A stretch of DNA of 20,613 bases from a virus: IMG/VR virus record IMGVR_UViG_3300013126_000306, positions 1 to 20,613 of that record; one strand, given 5' to 3'. The translations under genes were made by a program, and so were the position numbers. Under the pieces are notes generated by a model, which saw only the letters and a program-made list of their open reading frames with translations, made no database searches and had not been told where the DNA came from. Positions 14,765 through 20,613 of this stretch are shown here, piece by piece; positions within the stretch are counted from its first letter, which is position 1; every line of letters starts with the position of its first letter.

Positions 14765-15727
14765 TTATCCTTCTCCTTGTTCGTCGCGTTCAATCCAAAA
14801 ATGTGTATCGTCTAGTCGCACACCAAGCCCCTCCACATAAGATCCATGATCTGTAATTGATAAAGTTGCAATCTTTGCAGCGATGTCGTGCGGCAAGTCA
14901 TCGAGCTTAAAGAGTTGTTTCGGTCCATCGGTCACGATGTGTCCGTTCTGCCTGACGTTCATAGCCGTGATGACTGTGGCCCACTGCACACCACGCACAT
15001 CGTTGACCCATATGTAATACATATTTGTACTTCGCATACGCTCATACCTAAGATCACGTATCAAATCCCCAAACACTTCGGCTAATTTCTGGAACGCTGC
15101 TGTTTTAAATTTCACACCGCAGTCCACCAGATGTTCAAACTCCTCGATGATGGTTGACGGGCCGAAGGTAGCTTTGTCGTAAAACAAGTTGGTCTTGCGA
15201 TCAAGCACATGCCGCAGGGTGCGGTTGGGTACGTACATTGACATGGCTGCATCGTCCTCGGGTGTGTACGGTATAAGTTTTGCAGAGGCAAGCTTTGCCG
15301 CACGATCAAGACTCGTGGTGAGCATGGTGTAGTACATCAGTGTGCCTTTCTTGTAGCGTGAGTTCTTGATGCGCGTTGACCGCACCATGTACACATAGGC
15401 ATCTGAGTTCTGCATGTACTGACCAAACCCGATCAACCCCATACAGTGGAGTGCGCCTTCTCGATAAACAGCAATCTCCCGGTGTGTCTGTACTTCATCT
15501 CTCCCAAATTTCGCAGTGGGCATCGCAGTGTTGATCTCGTGCATCAGGGATGCAAGGCGTTTATCTACATGCAAACCTTGGTATTCCTGAAACATAGGGT
15601 CATAAAATACGCCAGCCACGTCCTCTTTGGCTTTCAACAATCTGTCGGTGAACTTCTTAACAGTCGATACACGAGGTGGTTGAAACCCCGCCGCTGCATG
15701 TTGGTTTGCTTGTTGGTTAACTTCCAT
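14765..15727 (-). CDS. 320-aa unknown protein of the VWA-MoxR module
   Basis: 320 residues, ribosome site TAGGAGAGTTAG, 12 nt after the VWA gene. No known family recognised. It has a long helical N-terminus, 'QTHREIAVYREGALHCMGLI', 'YVYMVRSTRIKNSRYKKGT', and the C-terminal motif shared with the gene downstream. The 'ALHCMGLIGFG...YVYMVRS' part reads like a globular alpha/beta fold. Its steady position behind the VWA gene suggests it is a client, adaptor or target-binding part of the module. It has no signal peptide or membrane segment. Confidence 0.75.
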   Translation of the reverse strand: MEVNQQANQHAAAGFQPPRVSTVKKFTDRLLKAKEDVAGVFYDPMFQEYQGLHVDKRLASLMHEINTAMPTAKFGRDEVQTHREIAVYREGALHCMGLIGFGQYMQNSDAYVYMVRSTRIKNSRYKKGTLMYYTMLTTSLDRAAKLASAKLIPYTPEDDAAMSMYVPNRTLRHVLDRKTNLFYDKATFGPSTIIEEFEHLVDCGVKFKTAAFQKLAEVFGDLIRDLRYERMRSTNMYYIWVNDVRGVQWATVITAMNVRQNGHIVTDGPKQLFKLDDLPHDIAAKIATLSITDHGSYVEGLGVRLDDTHFWIERDEQGEG

Positions 15728-15739
15728 CTAACTCTCCTA

Positions 15740-16912
15740 TTAAATCTTTATGTGTAACGTAGAACCTATCGGCGCTTTGATTGTCTTTGATGTAATGCAC
15801 CACAACACGGGGCAGCGCCACGTACCCCACGTACCACCGAGATGACCATCGGTGAACACCACAACAACTTCGGGATTGATTGCGTACTCATCCATGTAAT
15901 GCCCGACGCACTCAACCATCGTGCCGCCACCACCAGCAGGTTTAGTGGATTCGATCATGTCATCATAATCGCCCTGCTCATATTTTTCCTCACGACATAC
16001 CTCTGTATCCCAATACATTAGTCTTACTGCTTCAGGATTCATTAGATGTGCAATGCTGTTAATCTCTGTGAGAAAAGTTTGTATATGTTTCTGGCTTATC
16101 GAACCTGACGTATCGATGGCAATGACGATCTCTCCCATCTCCTCGGCAATCTGCCCCGGCATACGCATACCATGTGGCAACAGCTTGCGGTTGAACTTGC
16201 GCCACGTTGATACCCCACGCCCCTTGTTGTAAGAAAGCAGGAACTCAGCAAGCTGAGTGCGCCAATCAACCTTGGGTTCAAGTAACTTCTCAACAGTCCG
16301 ATCACCACCCGTGCCTGTCTTACTTGCAAGCAGTGCACCCTGACGCAGTGCTTCGTTGATCTGCCGCTCAAACTCTTTGGCTTCATCGGGTGAGAGTTCC
16401 TTGGCTGACTCCCAATCGTGATCGTCCATGCTGTCCTCTTTCGGATCATCAGGCAGCAGCGCATAGATCTCATGCACATCAAGGTTGGTTGCATCAATAC
16501 CAAAGAGCGCACCAGACATACCGCCATCGGGTGGTCGCTTGATGAAGTCAGGATGTTGCTTGGCTATGGGATCAAGCCAGTTGTCGTTGATCATGATGTC
16601 GCAAGCTATGTTCGCTCGCCTGTGATTCTCCTCATACAGGTGATGCCATGCAGTGAGATGCCTGTACATCTTGTGGCCTGTCTCATGCAGGATCAGATAG
16701 CGGAACTCGGGATCGTTCAATCCTTCTACAAACTTCTCACCGTATCCTTCGTCAACCCCGTTAGTCCATGCGGTTGAGCAGTCAGCGATTGACTTGCTGC
16801 CAAGCAGTAGCACAGGGCCGGTTGCTATCACGGCAGGGTGCGACATGATGATCTGCACGTTACGCTCTAAGCGTTGTGATGCGGTTAGTGGTTTGCCAAA
16901 TACAAGTGCCAT
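15740..16912 (-). CDS. VWA domain protein with HExxH metallopeptidase-like part (DUF2201 type)
   Basis: 390 residues. N-terminal part: LHETGHKMYRH (75-85) gives the zinc-binding HExxH, and 'NIACDIMINDNWL' (101-113) supplies the next conserved stretch. An acidic linker follows. The C-terminal von Willebrand A domain has a complete MIDAS: D267, S269, S271 (IDTSGSIS), T331 (GGGGT) and D355 (VFTDG). Such proteins work with MoxR-type ATPases, where the metal site grips a partner that the ATPase then remodels. It lies two genes behind the ATPase and has its own palindrome upstream (16929-16945) and a TAGGAGAGTTAC ribosome site. Confidence 0.9.
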   Translation of the reverse strand: MALVFGKPLTASQRLERNVQIIMSHPAVIATGPVLLLGSKSIADCSTAWTNGVDEGYGEKFVEGLNDPEFRYLILHETGHKMYRHLTAWHHLYEENHRRANIACDIMINDNWLDPIAKQHPDFIKRPPDGGMSGALFGIDATNLDVHEIYALLPDDPKEDSMDDHDWESAKELSPDEAKEFERQINEALRQGALLASKTGTGGDRTVEKLLEPKVDWRTQLAEFLLSYNKGRGVSTWRKFNRKLLPHGMRMPGQIAEEMGEIVIAIDTSGSISQKHIQTFLTEINSIAHLMNPEAVRLMYWDTEVCREEKYEQGDYDDMIESTKPAGGGGTMVECVGHYMDEYAINPEVVVVFTDGHLGGTWGTWRCPVLWCITSKTIKAPIGSTLHIKI

Positions 16913-16921
16913 GTAACTCTC

Positions 16922-17116
16922 CTAAAGATTTCCTACGGTAGGAAAAATGTTTTTAATTTCTGTCGGTCTACCGGTTAACCCGATGGGTGGGGGATAAAGC
17001 AGATTGCACGTCCCCCTCGTGCCTAGGCGTATGTGGATGTCATGACCACCACCCCCGCACACCCACATACTGAACCCGACGCTCACATCTGCCATGCTAG
17101 TCAGGCTCATTGTCAT
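16922..17116 (-). CDS. Possible 64-aa small protein between ATPase and VWA genes
   Basis: Fills the 213-nt gap. Starts MTMSLTSMADVSVGF, has a glycine run with two cysteines nearby (WVCGGGGHD ... GTRGTCNLL), and ends FPTVGNL, which is coded by the palindrome itself. The stop TAG lies in the VWA gene's ribosome site. The ribosome site for this ORF is weak (AAGGTG, 12 nt away). It may be real or only an open leader; codon use cannot decide by eye. Confidence 0.4.
   Translation of the reverse strand: MTMSLTSMADVSVGFSMWVCGGGGHDIHIRLGTRGTCNLLYPPPIGLTGRPTEIKNIFPTVGNL
16929..16945. promoter_or_regulatory. Palindrome copy 1, upstream of the VWA gene
   Basis: TTTCCTACGGTAGGAAA, perfect 8-bp arms around one base. 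It ends 17 nt before the VWA start codon, next to its ribosome site. Identical to the copy at 20269. Likely an operator for a phage regulator; as RNA it could also fold into a 7-bp hairpin. Confidence 0.75.
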
Positions 17117-17125
17117 GATGCGGGG

Positions 17126-18250
17126 TTACACCTTGTCTGATGTTGTGAGGTAATTATTAGCAAGCGCCCATGTCTGGAACTTACTGTTTGTCATCACAAT
17201 GCTGCGCTTGTGGTAGGTATCTTTCTTAGCAGTCATAGCGAACATACCCTGTACTGACTTGGGTAACCGTAGCATGTACTCCATCCATGAGTCCATCCAG
17301 TTGCGCTCGATGATGGACAGTGTGCGGTGCACCACCATACATGCTGCTGCCATGTTGTTCGGTACATGCGCCGTCTTGGGCGAAGTCTTGATGTCGTTGA
17401 GCTTTGGCAGATCGTTGAGCATTGCCAAGTAAGTAGCCAGACTCTGCGCTGCGGGTGCACCGATTGTGCCAATCAACGCAGCAGTTATAACCTTGTCGGT
17501 CACTTTGTTTTCCAGCGCATGTACTACATCGCTCGCAGCTTCCAAGCTACGACCTGTGACAAAGGCTTCCCTGTTTACATCACCGGGGATGTAAATCATG
17601 GTGTTGCTTTCGCGGTTGGCTTTGGAGATCTCACCCTTGTCGTCCATGAGATCGGTAAAGGATTGGAATACTTCGGGGTGCTCGCCCACCCATGAGATCA
17701 CCGCAGGGTGAATGTTTGCAGCGTAGGCAAACCCCTCGATCCACTCTAGTTGCTGTGCCTTACGCATGTTCACGACAACCAATCGGTTGCGGTGGTGGGG
17801 CATCAGGATGTCGCCCACTTTCTCAAGTGCAAGGTTAGTGGTTGCAAAGATCATGCTACCAAACGGTAGCCGATCACGCTCAAGCATGTCACGCATCAGT
17901 GCGTTCTTTACACCCTTTTCTGCCTTGCCGATCTCATCAACACACAACACCACAGGTTTGCTGTGATGTATGCCGTACTCTTCAGTAGGTACGTATCGCA
18001 CGTAGTCCACGCCATCGGCGGTCTTCTCAAAGTTGGGCAGGTGAATGTCGCCCGAGTCCATCTTGGTGGTGCAGTCAAAGTACGCATACGCATACTTGTC
18101 GCCAAGACGCTGCTTAAGAATTTTAAGGATAGATGTCTTACCCCAACCCATGTCACCACGTACAACGACGGTACGTTTTGGGCTTACATACTCAATCAAG
18201 GTTGCACACTCGTTGATGTTAAGTGCGTACATAGATGATGCTGTCAACAT
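17126..18250 (-). CDS. MoxR-like AAA+ ATPase
   Basis: 374 residues from ATG 18250 (GGAGAG upstream; a GTG six bases earlier is possible). Walker A GDMGWGKTS at 32-40, Walker B VVLCVDEIGK at 100-109, sensor 1 FATTN at 135-139 and arginines in HHRNR near 152-156. The order and the spacing fit MoxR/CbbQ-type AAA+ chaperones. The C-terminal 200 residues are helical and have no extra domain. It should power the VWA protein to remodel a target complex. Two palindromes and a terminator-like stem lie between it and the DUF3150-like gene. Confidence 0.9.
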   Translation of the reverse strand: MLTASSMYALNINECATLIEYVSPKRTVVVRGDMGWGKTSILKILKQRLGDKYAYAYFDCTTKMDSGDIHLPNFEKTADGVDYVRYVPTEEYGIHHSKPVVLCVDEIGKAEKGVKNALMRDMLERDRLPFGSMIFATTNLALEKVGDILMPHHRNRLVVVNMRKAQQLEWIEGFAYAANIHPAVISWVGEHPEVFQSFTDLMDDKGEISKANRESNTMIYIPGDVNREAFVTGRSLEAASDVVHALENKVTDKVITAALIGTIGAPAAQSLATYLAMLNDLPKLNDIKTSPKTAHVPNNMAAACMVVHRTLSIIERNWMDSWMEYMLRLPKSVQGMFAMTAKKDTYHKRSIVMTNSKFQTWALANNYLTTSDKV

Positions 18251-18275
18251 GATCACTCTCCTATTTATATAAAGA

Positions 18276-18292
18276 TTTCCTACTGTAGGAAA
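18276..18292. promoter_or_regulatory. Palindrome copy 2, upstream of the ATPase gene
   Basis: TTTCCTACTGTAGGAAA, perfect arms, 25 nt before the ATPase start. On the - strand it is followed by TCTTTATATAAATAGGAGAG, so a TATATA box may sit beside it. An A-rich tail (AAAAAAGAAAAAGGG) adjoins it on the + strand and is repeated at copy 3. Confidence 0.75.
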
Positions 18293-18322
18293 AAAGAAAA
18301 AGGGTAGAATAAGTGGTAGAGT

Positions 18323-18339
18323 TTTCCTACTGTAGTAAA
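18323..18339. promoter_or_regulatory. Palindrome copy 3, degenerate, tandem with copy 2
   Basis: TTTCCTACTGTAGTAAA, one mismatch in the right arm. It lies 47 bp from copy 2 centre to centre and shares the same A-rich tail, so the pair is a ~30-bp direct repeat. Two sites at one promoter suggest cooperative binding or looping. Confidence 0.65.
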
Positions 18340-18376
18340 AAAGAAAAAGGGGTGGGGGGTACTGCTACACCCCACC
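18336..18376 (-). terminator. Terminator or attenuator after the DUF3150-like gene
   Basis: On the - strand GGTGGGG (18376-18370) can pair with CCCCACC (18357-18351), followed by CC and TTTTTCTTTTTT. A second pairing, GGTACT (near 18386-18381) with AGTACC (near 18363-18358), would break this stem, so the two folds exclude each other. This would lower read-through from the DUF3150-like gene into the ATPase gene. Confidence 0.55.
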
Positions 18377-18385
18377 TTGTAGTAC

Positions 18386-19267
18386 CTACCAAGCGATCTC
18401 TTTGAGGATCGCATCTACCTTGCGCTTCACGTCATGCCTGAACCCGTCGTCCTCACGCAAGGCATCGGGTGTTACTCCATCGAGTGCGTCCATCAGCTTG
18501 ACTCGCGCACGTTCCATACTGTCATCGCCCGTCAGGTTGAACTCAGACAACAGACTCACCATATCCCGAGCGTTCTCGACCAGACTATCCCTAAAGATCT
18601 TCTTGTCTTCCTTGCCCATATAGTCAAGGCGCTCGGACATATTGCTCAACGCTTTGTGCACCCGCTCCCATGCGTCGTTCATTGCAGTCAGGATCAGATC
18701 ACCGTAGTGCTTGGTGTACTCCTGCTGAATATACTTAGCCGCTTCGTCCATGATGTCGGTGCGAAAGTCCGTGGCAATCGGCACAGGTGCTATGACAAAC
18801 CTAAACTTTGTGCTGATCACATCGCGTGATGGGTAGTCATCCCGCTTGAACATATCGCCTAGTGCAAATGCTGCACCGCTCACCGCTGTGTCGTACTCAT
18901 CCACAAACTGCTTGACCATGCCCCAAAAAGTTTTGCCATGTGCATCCATGATCGGCACGTACTTGTTGAAGAACAGATCGTTCTTGATAACGCGAATCGC
19001 AGACCACGGTTGGGTTAGTGAGTAATGCTCGTTGCGAACATTGGCTATGAACTTGTGGATCTCACTGAGCGTGGGGTTGTCTGCCAAAAGATCTTTGGTC
19101 ACGCTCGCTGTGTTGTCCTTGGCGCGGTTAGCCCTGCTCAGCGCAGTGCTGATGTCCTTATCCTTCTTGCGCCCTGTCCATACAGAGAATGAAAAGTCCA
19201 CGCCGATGAACGACGATTGAAGGGTTGGGATTGATTGAAGCTTTGGTGCATCTAGATTTAGAACCAC
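18386..19267 (-). CDS. DUF3150-like protein
   Basis: 293 residues from a GTG start with CAGGAGAGTAATC before it. 'GVDFSFSVWTGRKKDKD' at the start, a helical middle ('VPIMDAHGKTFWGMVKQFVDEY'), and a long helical end fit the DUF3150 family as I remember it. That family is often coded next to MoxR-like ATPase and VWA genes in phages and bacteria, which supports the call. It may connect the ATPase to its target. First gene behind the promoter at 19327-19356; no membrane segment or enzyme motif is seen. Confidence 0.65.
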   Translation of the reverse strand: MVLNLDAPKLQSIPTLQSSFIGVDFSFSVWTGRKKDKDISTALSRANRAKDNTASVTKDLLADNPTLSEIHKFIANVRNEHYSLTQPWSAIRVIKNDLFFNKYVPIMDAHGKTFWGMVKQFVDEYDTAVSGAAFALGDMFKRDDYPSRDVISTKFRFVIAPVPIATDFRTDIMDEAAKYIQQEYTKHYGDLILTAMNDAWERVHKALSNMSERLDYMGKEDKKIFRDSLVENARDMVSLLSEFNLTGDDSMERARVKLMDALDGVTPDALREDDGFRHDVKRKVDAILKEIAW

Positions 19268-19299
19268 GATTACTCTCCTGTGTTATAAAAAAATAATGA

Positions 19300-19337
19300 A
19301 CTACAACGAATCACAACTACAACTACATTGTACTACA
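19300..19337. repeat. Four ACTACA repeats around the promoter start
   Basis: ACTACA begins at 19300, 19316, 19322 and 19332 (steps 16, 6, 10). Two copies touch the -10 box of the promoter below and the others lie just past its start point. They may be half-sites for a regulator or simple low-complexity sequence. Confidence 0.4.
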
Positions 19338-19356
19338 GAACAATTACTCCTGTCAA
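19327..19356 (-). promoter_or_regulatory. Sigma70-type promoter, leftward
   Basis: On the - strand TTGACA (19356-19351), an 18-nt spacer and TACAAT (19332-19327). The -35 is perfect and the -10 has one mismatch. The boxes overlap the 3' end of the 28-aa membrane peptide gene. It would start the DUF3150-like/ATPase/VWA transcript. Confidence 0.7.
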
Positions 19357-19419
19357 TATAAGTGACAGCAACAAACCAAACACCACGGCTACGCCTATGG
19401 CTACTTGTTCATCGTTCAT
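19333..19419 (-). CDS. 28-aa one-helix membrane peptide
   Basis: MNDEQVAIGV then a run of hydrophobic residues (VVFGLLLSLILTGVIVL) to the end: an acidic N-terminus and one membrane-spanning helix. Ribosome site GGGAGGGG is very strong. Overlaps the 58-aa gene by 11 nt. Such tiny phage membrane peptides can be holin-like, signal-arrest or host-inhibiting; nothing here decides which. Confidence 0.6.
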   Translation of the reverse strand: MNDEQVAIGVAVVFGLLLSLILTGVIVL

Positions 19420-19585
19420 CTACCCCTCCCATCATGAATTGAAAATGTCCGTTACGCTTGAAGTAAATATGCAGCCAACGCAGTGTGTGCGGGCTGGCTC
19501 TTTTCATCATCCAATCTACCTTCTTTGGATCAACGCCGATCTCGATGAACATGCGCCTGAGATCTTTCTTGTACGCCCATGTCAT
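19409..19585 (-). CDS. 58-aa basic protein
   Basis: Starts MTWAYKKDLRRMFIEIGVD, then 'KKVDWMMKRASPHTLRWLHI' and ends GGVDER. Strong ribosome site AAGGAGGG eight bases upstream, inside the last codons of the HNH gene, whose stop overlaps the ATG as ATGA. Small, basic, probably two helices. No family recognised. Confidence 0.6.
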   Translation of the reverse strand: MTWAYKKDLRRMFIEIGVDPKKVDWMMKRASPHTLRWLHIYFKRNGHFQFMMGGVDER

Positions 19586-20010
19586 TTAACTAGCCCTCCT
19601 TGCTTTAAATAAATTGTTCCTTGGTCTCGCAATCGGGCTTTCAAAGTTTGGTAGGGAACCCCCGACTCTTCTGCCCACTGCGCTAATGGTTTACCGTCAA
19701 AAACTAAAGCCCTTCTTGTGTTTCGCATCTGCTCACTTTTCGTAGACCATTTGCAGTTTTCGGGTTCGTAGTTTTTGTTTGAGTCGATTCGATCTAGCGA
19801 CTTACCTTCAGGACGTTCACCCATGTCCAATAAGAAGTTGTCAAACAATTTCCATCGCTCGCATACAGTTATTCCACGCCCTCCATACTGTGAATATTTA
19901 GCGTGCCGTGGGTAACTGCATCGTTGAATCATCCCTACCCAAGACATATAAGTGGGGCTCCATTTCGCACGCGTCGCGTGTCCATGACGAAGTGTGGTAA
20001 AGGCTTTCAT
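19582..20010 (-). CDS. Stand-alone HNH endonuclease
   Basis: 142 residues. 'YMSWVGMIQRCSYPRHAKY', 'YGGRGITVCERWKLFDNFL', 'SLDRIDSNKNYEPENCKW' and 'SEQMRNTRR' are the well-known order of phage HNH proteins found free-standing between genes; the C-terminal 'LAQWAEESGVPYQTLKARL' is an HTH for DNA binding. Often a mobile homing-type nuclease. The ribosome site AGGAG lies in a perfect CTCCTAGGAG palindrome. The stop is fused to the next gene (ATGA), so if it was inserted, it is now well settled. Confidence 0.85.
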   Translation of the reverse strand: MKAFTTLRHGHATRAKWSPTYMSWVGMIQRCSYPRHAKYSQYGGRGITVCERWKLFDNFLLDMGERPEGKSLDRIDSNKNYEPENCKWSTKSEQMRNTRRALVFDGKPLAQWAEESGVPYQTLKARLRDQGTIYLKQGGLVK

Positions 20011-20037
20011 GTCTAAATCTCCTAGGAGGTTAAACCC

Positions 20038-20250
20038 TTACTTTACCATACCGCCTTTACAATTCAACCCTGCGAGCAGGGATTTGTCTGTTATCAGCAT
20101 GTAGTTGCTCTTGTGCATGGGAGCCACGCACCACGAACTGCGAACTTCTTTTGCAGCGTCCTCCCTGCAATCCCAACACAACCCATTGAGCATCCCAATG
20201 GGTTCGGCAATGTCATCGCCACATACTCTACAGTGCATCCATCGTTTCAT
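20038..20250 (-). CDS. Small zinc-ribbon protein
   Basis: 70 residues. C-x2-C (HCRVCGDD) and C-x2-C (GLCWDCRED) give a short zinc knuckle pair; the remainder is unremarkable and ends GGMVK. Ribosome site ATAGGAGAGTGAT, with a palindrome copy just upstream, so it belongs to the same regulated set as the ATPase and VWA genes. Possibly a transcription or adaptor protein; not known. Confidence 0.65.
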   Translation of the reverse strand: MKRWMHCRVCGDDIAEPIGMLNGLCWDCREDAAKEVRSSWCVAPMHKSNYMLITDKSLLAGLNCKGGMVK

Positions 20251-20268
20251 ATCACTCTCCTATAAAAA

Positions 20269-20285
20269 TTTCCTACGGTAGGAAA
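20269..20285. promoter_or_regulatory. Palindrome copy 4, upstream of the zinc-ribbon gene
   Basis: TTTCCTACGGTAGGAAA, identical to copy 1, 18 nt before the start codon. The - strand reads on as TTTTTATAGGAGAG, so the flank next to the ribosome site is conserved among copies as well. Confidence 0.75.
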
Positions 20286-20307
20286 ATTGTTTTCATAACT
20301 CTCGGTT

Positions 20308-20613
20308 TTACCTAAGGTCCATCGGGCACAACACTTCATCACCTAGCTTGCTTGCAACGTAACAGCGCATGGCTGCAATCAGGGGTGTGGGGCCGTATGA
20401 GTCGGTATCGTGCATTGATACGGCGTACCACGCATTACCCATCCCCTCTTTGCCTATTTCTGGCTGTATCCAGAGACGCTCCCGCTCAATGATCGGCCCA
20501 CCTTGTGCCCAGTCGGTTGACCATTCGGGATACATCCCGCCGTAGTTGATGCGTATGGTTCCGTCAATGTCGGTGTCCACGCTTTGGGTATATGCCCCTT
20601 CACACTTCGCCAC
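20308..20613 (-). CDS. DUF2591 protein, partial
   Basis: About 102 residues to the window edge. 'WSTDWAQGGPIIERERLWIQ' and 'PTPLIAAMRCYVASKLGDEV' are the hallmark of DUF2591, a phage/prophage family of unknown function. The edge reads VAKCEG; in relatives this follows a short start (..LDYWVAkaEG), so the true start lies just beyond the window. Palindrome copy 4 lies downstream. Confidence 0.85.
   Translation of the reverse strand: MAKCEGAYTQSVDTDIDGTIRINYGGMYPEWSTDWAQGGPIIERERLWIQPEIGKEGMGNAWYAVSMHDTDSYGPTPLIAAMRCYVASKLGDEVLCPMDLR

Noticed and set aside
18242-18270. TTGACA inside the first codons of the ATPase gene
   Set aside because: No acceptable -10 box 16-18 nt downstream.
16929-20285. 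CRISPR-like reading of the repeated palindromes
   Set aside because: Spacing is irregular and large, with genes between copies; no array structure.

Overview
The window reads as part of a tailed-phage genome (Caudoviricetes), most likely an uncultured aquatic phage. One partial structural gene lies on the + strand at the left edge. Everything from 867 to the right edge is coded on the - strand in a tightly packed replication and early-gene block. There is no integrase, lytic repressor pair, tRNA gene or host housekeeping gene in view. A betaproteobacterial-type host is only a guess, based on the look of several small phage families.

Layout. 1-777 (+): the C-terminal end of a very large virion-associated protein of the PLxRFG type. 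777-853: the convergence point, with a clear intrinsic terminator for the leftward transcript plus two more hairpins and a possible mini-ORF. 867-10394 (-), replication and recombination core: small DUF7303-like protein, AEP primase/helicase, ssDNA-binding-like protein, excisionase-type HTH protein, conserved coiled-coil protein, SNF2 helicase, HNH-like small protein, Cas4/AddB-like nuclease, small helical protein, family A DNA polymerase with 3'-5' exonuclease, and a conserved 'RAWG' protein. 10404-14757 (-), a dense run of about 16 small genes, many overlapping by 4-40 nt, including DUF3310, a VRR-NUC nuclease and two HTH proteins.

14765-19267 (-): a module with a 320-aa unknown protein, a von Willebrand A/metallopeptidase protein (DUF2201 type), a small ORF, a MoxR-like AAA+ ATPase and a DUF3150-like protein. 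19333-20613 (-): a 28-aa one-helix membrane peptide, a 58-aa basic protein, a stand-alone HNH endonuclease, a zinc-ribbon protein and a partial DUF2591 protein.

Control signals. A near-perfect 17-bp palindrome, TTTCCTAC-N-GTAGGAAA, occurs four times, always just upstream of the ribosome site of a right-hand gene: the VWA gene, the ATPase gene (two tandem copies) and the zinc-ribbon gene. Two strong sigma70-type promoters face leftwards at 5521-5549 and 19327-19356. An extended ribosome site, close to TAGGAGAGT, recurs in front of many genes. The MoxR-VWA-DUF3150 set together with the repeated palindrome is the best candidate for an undescribed regulated system here: an ATP-driven chaperone pair probably remodelling a host or phage complex.
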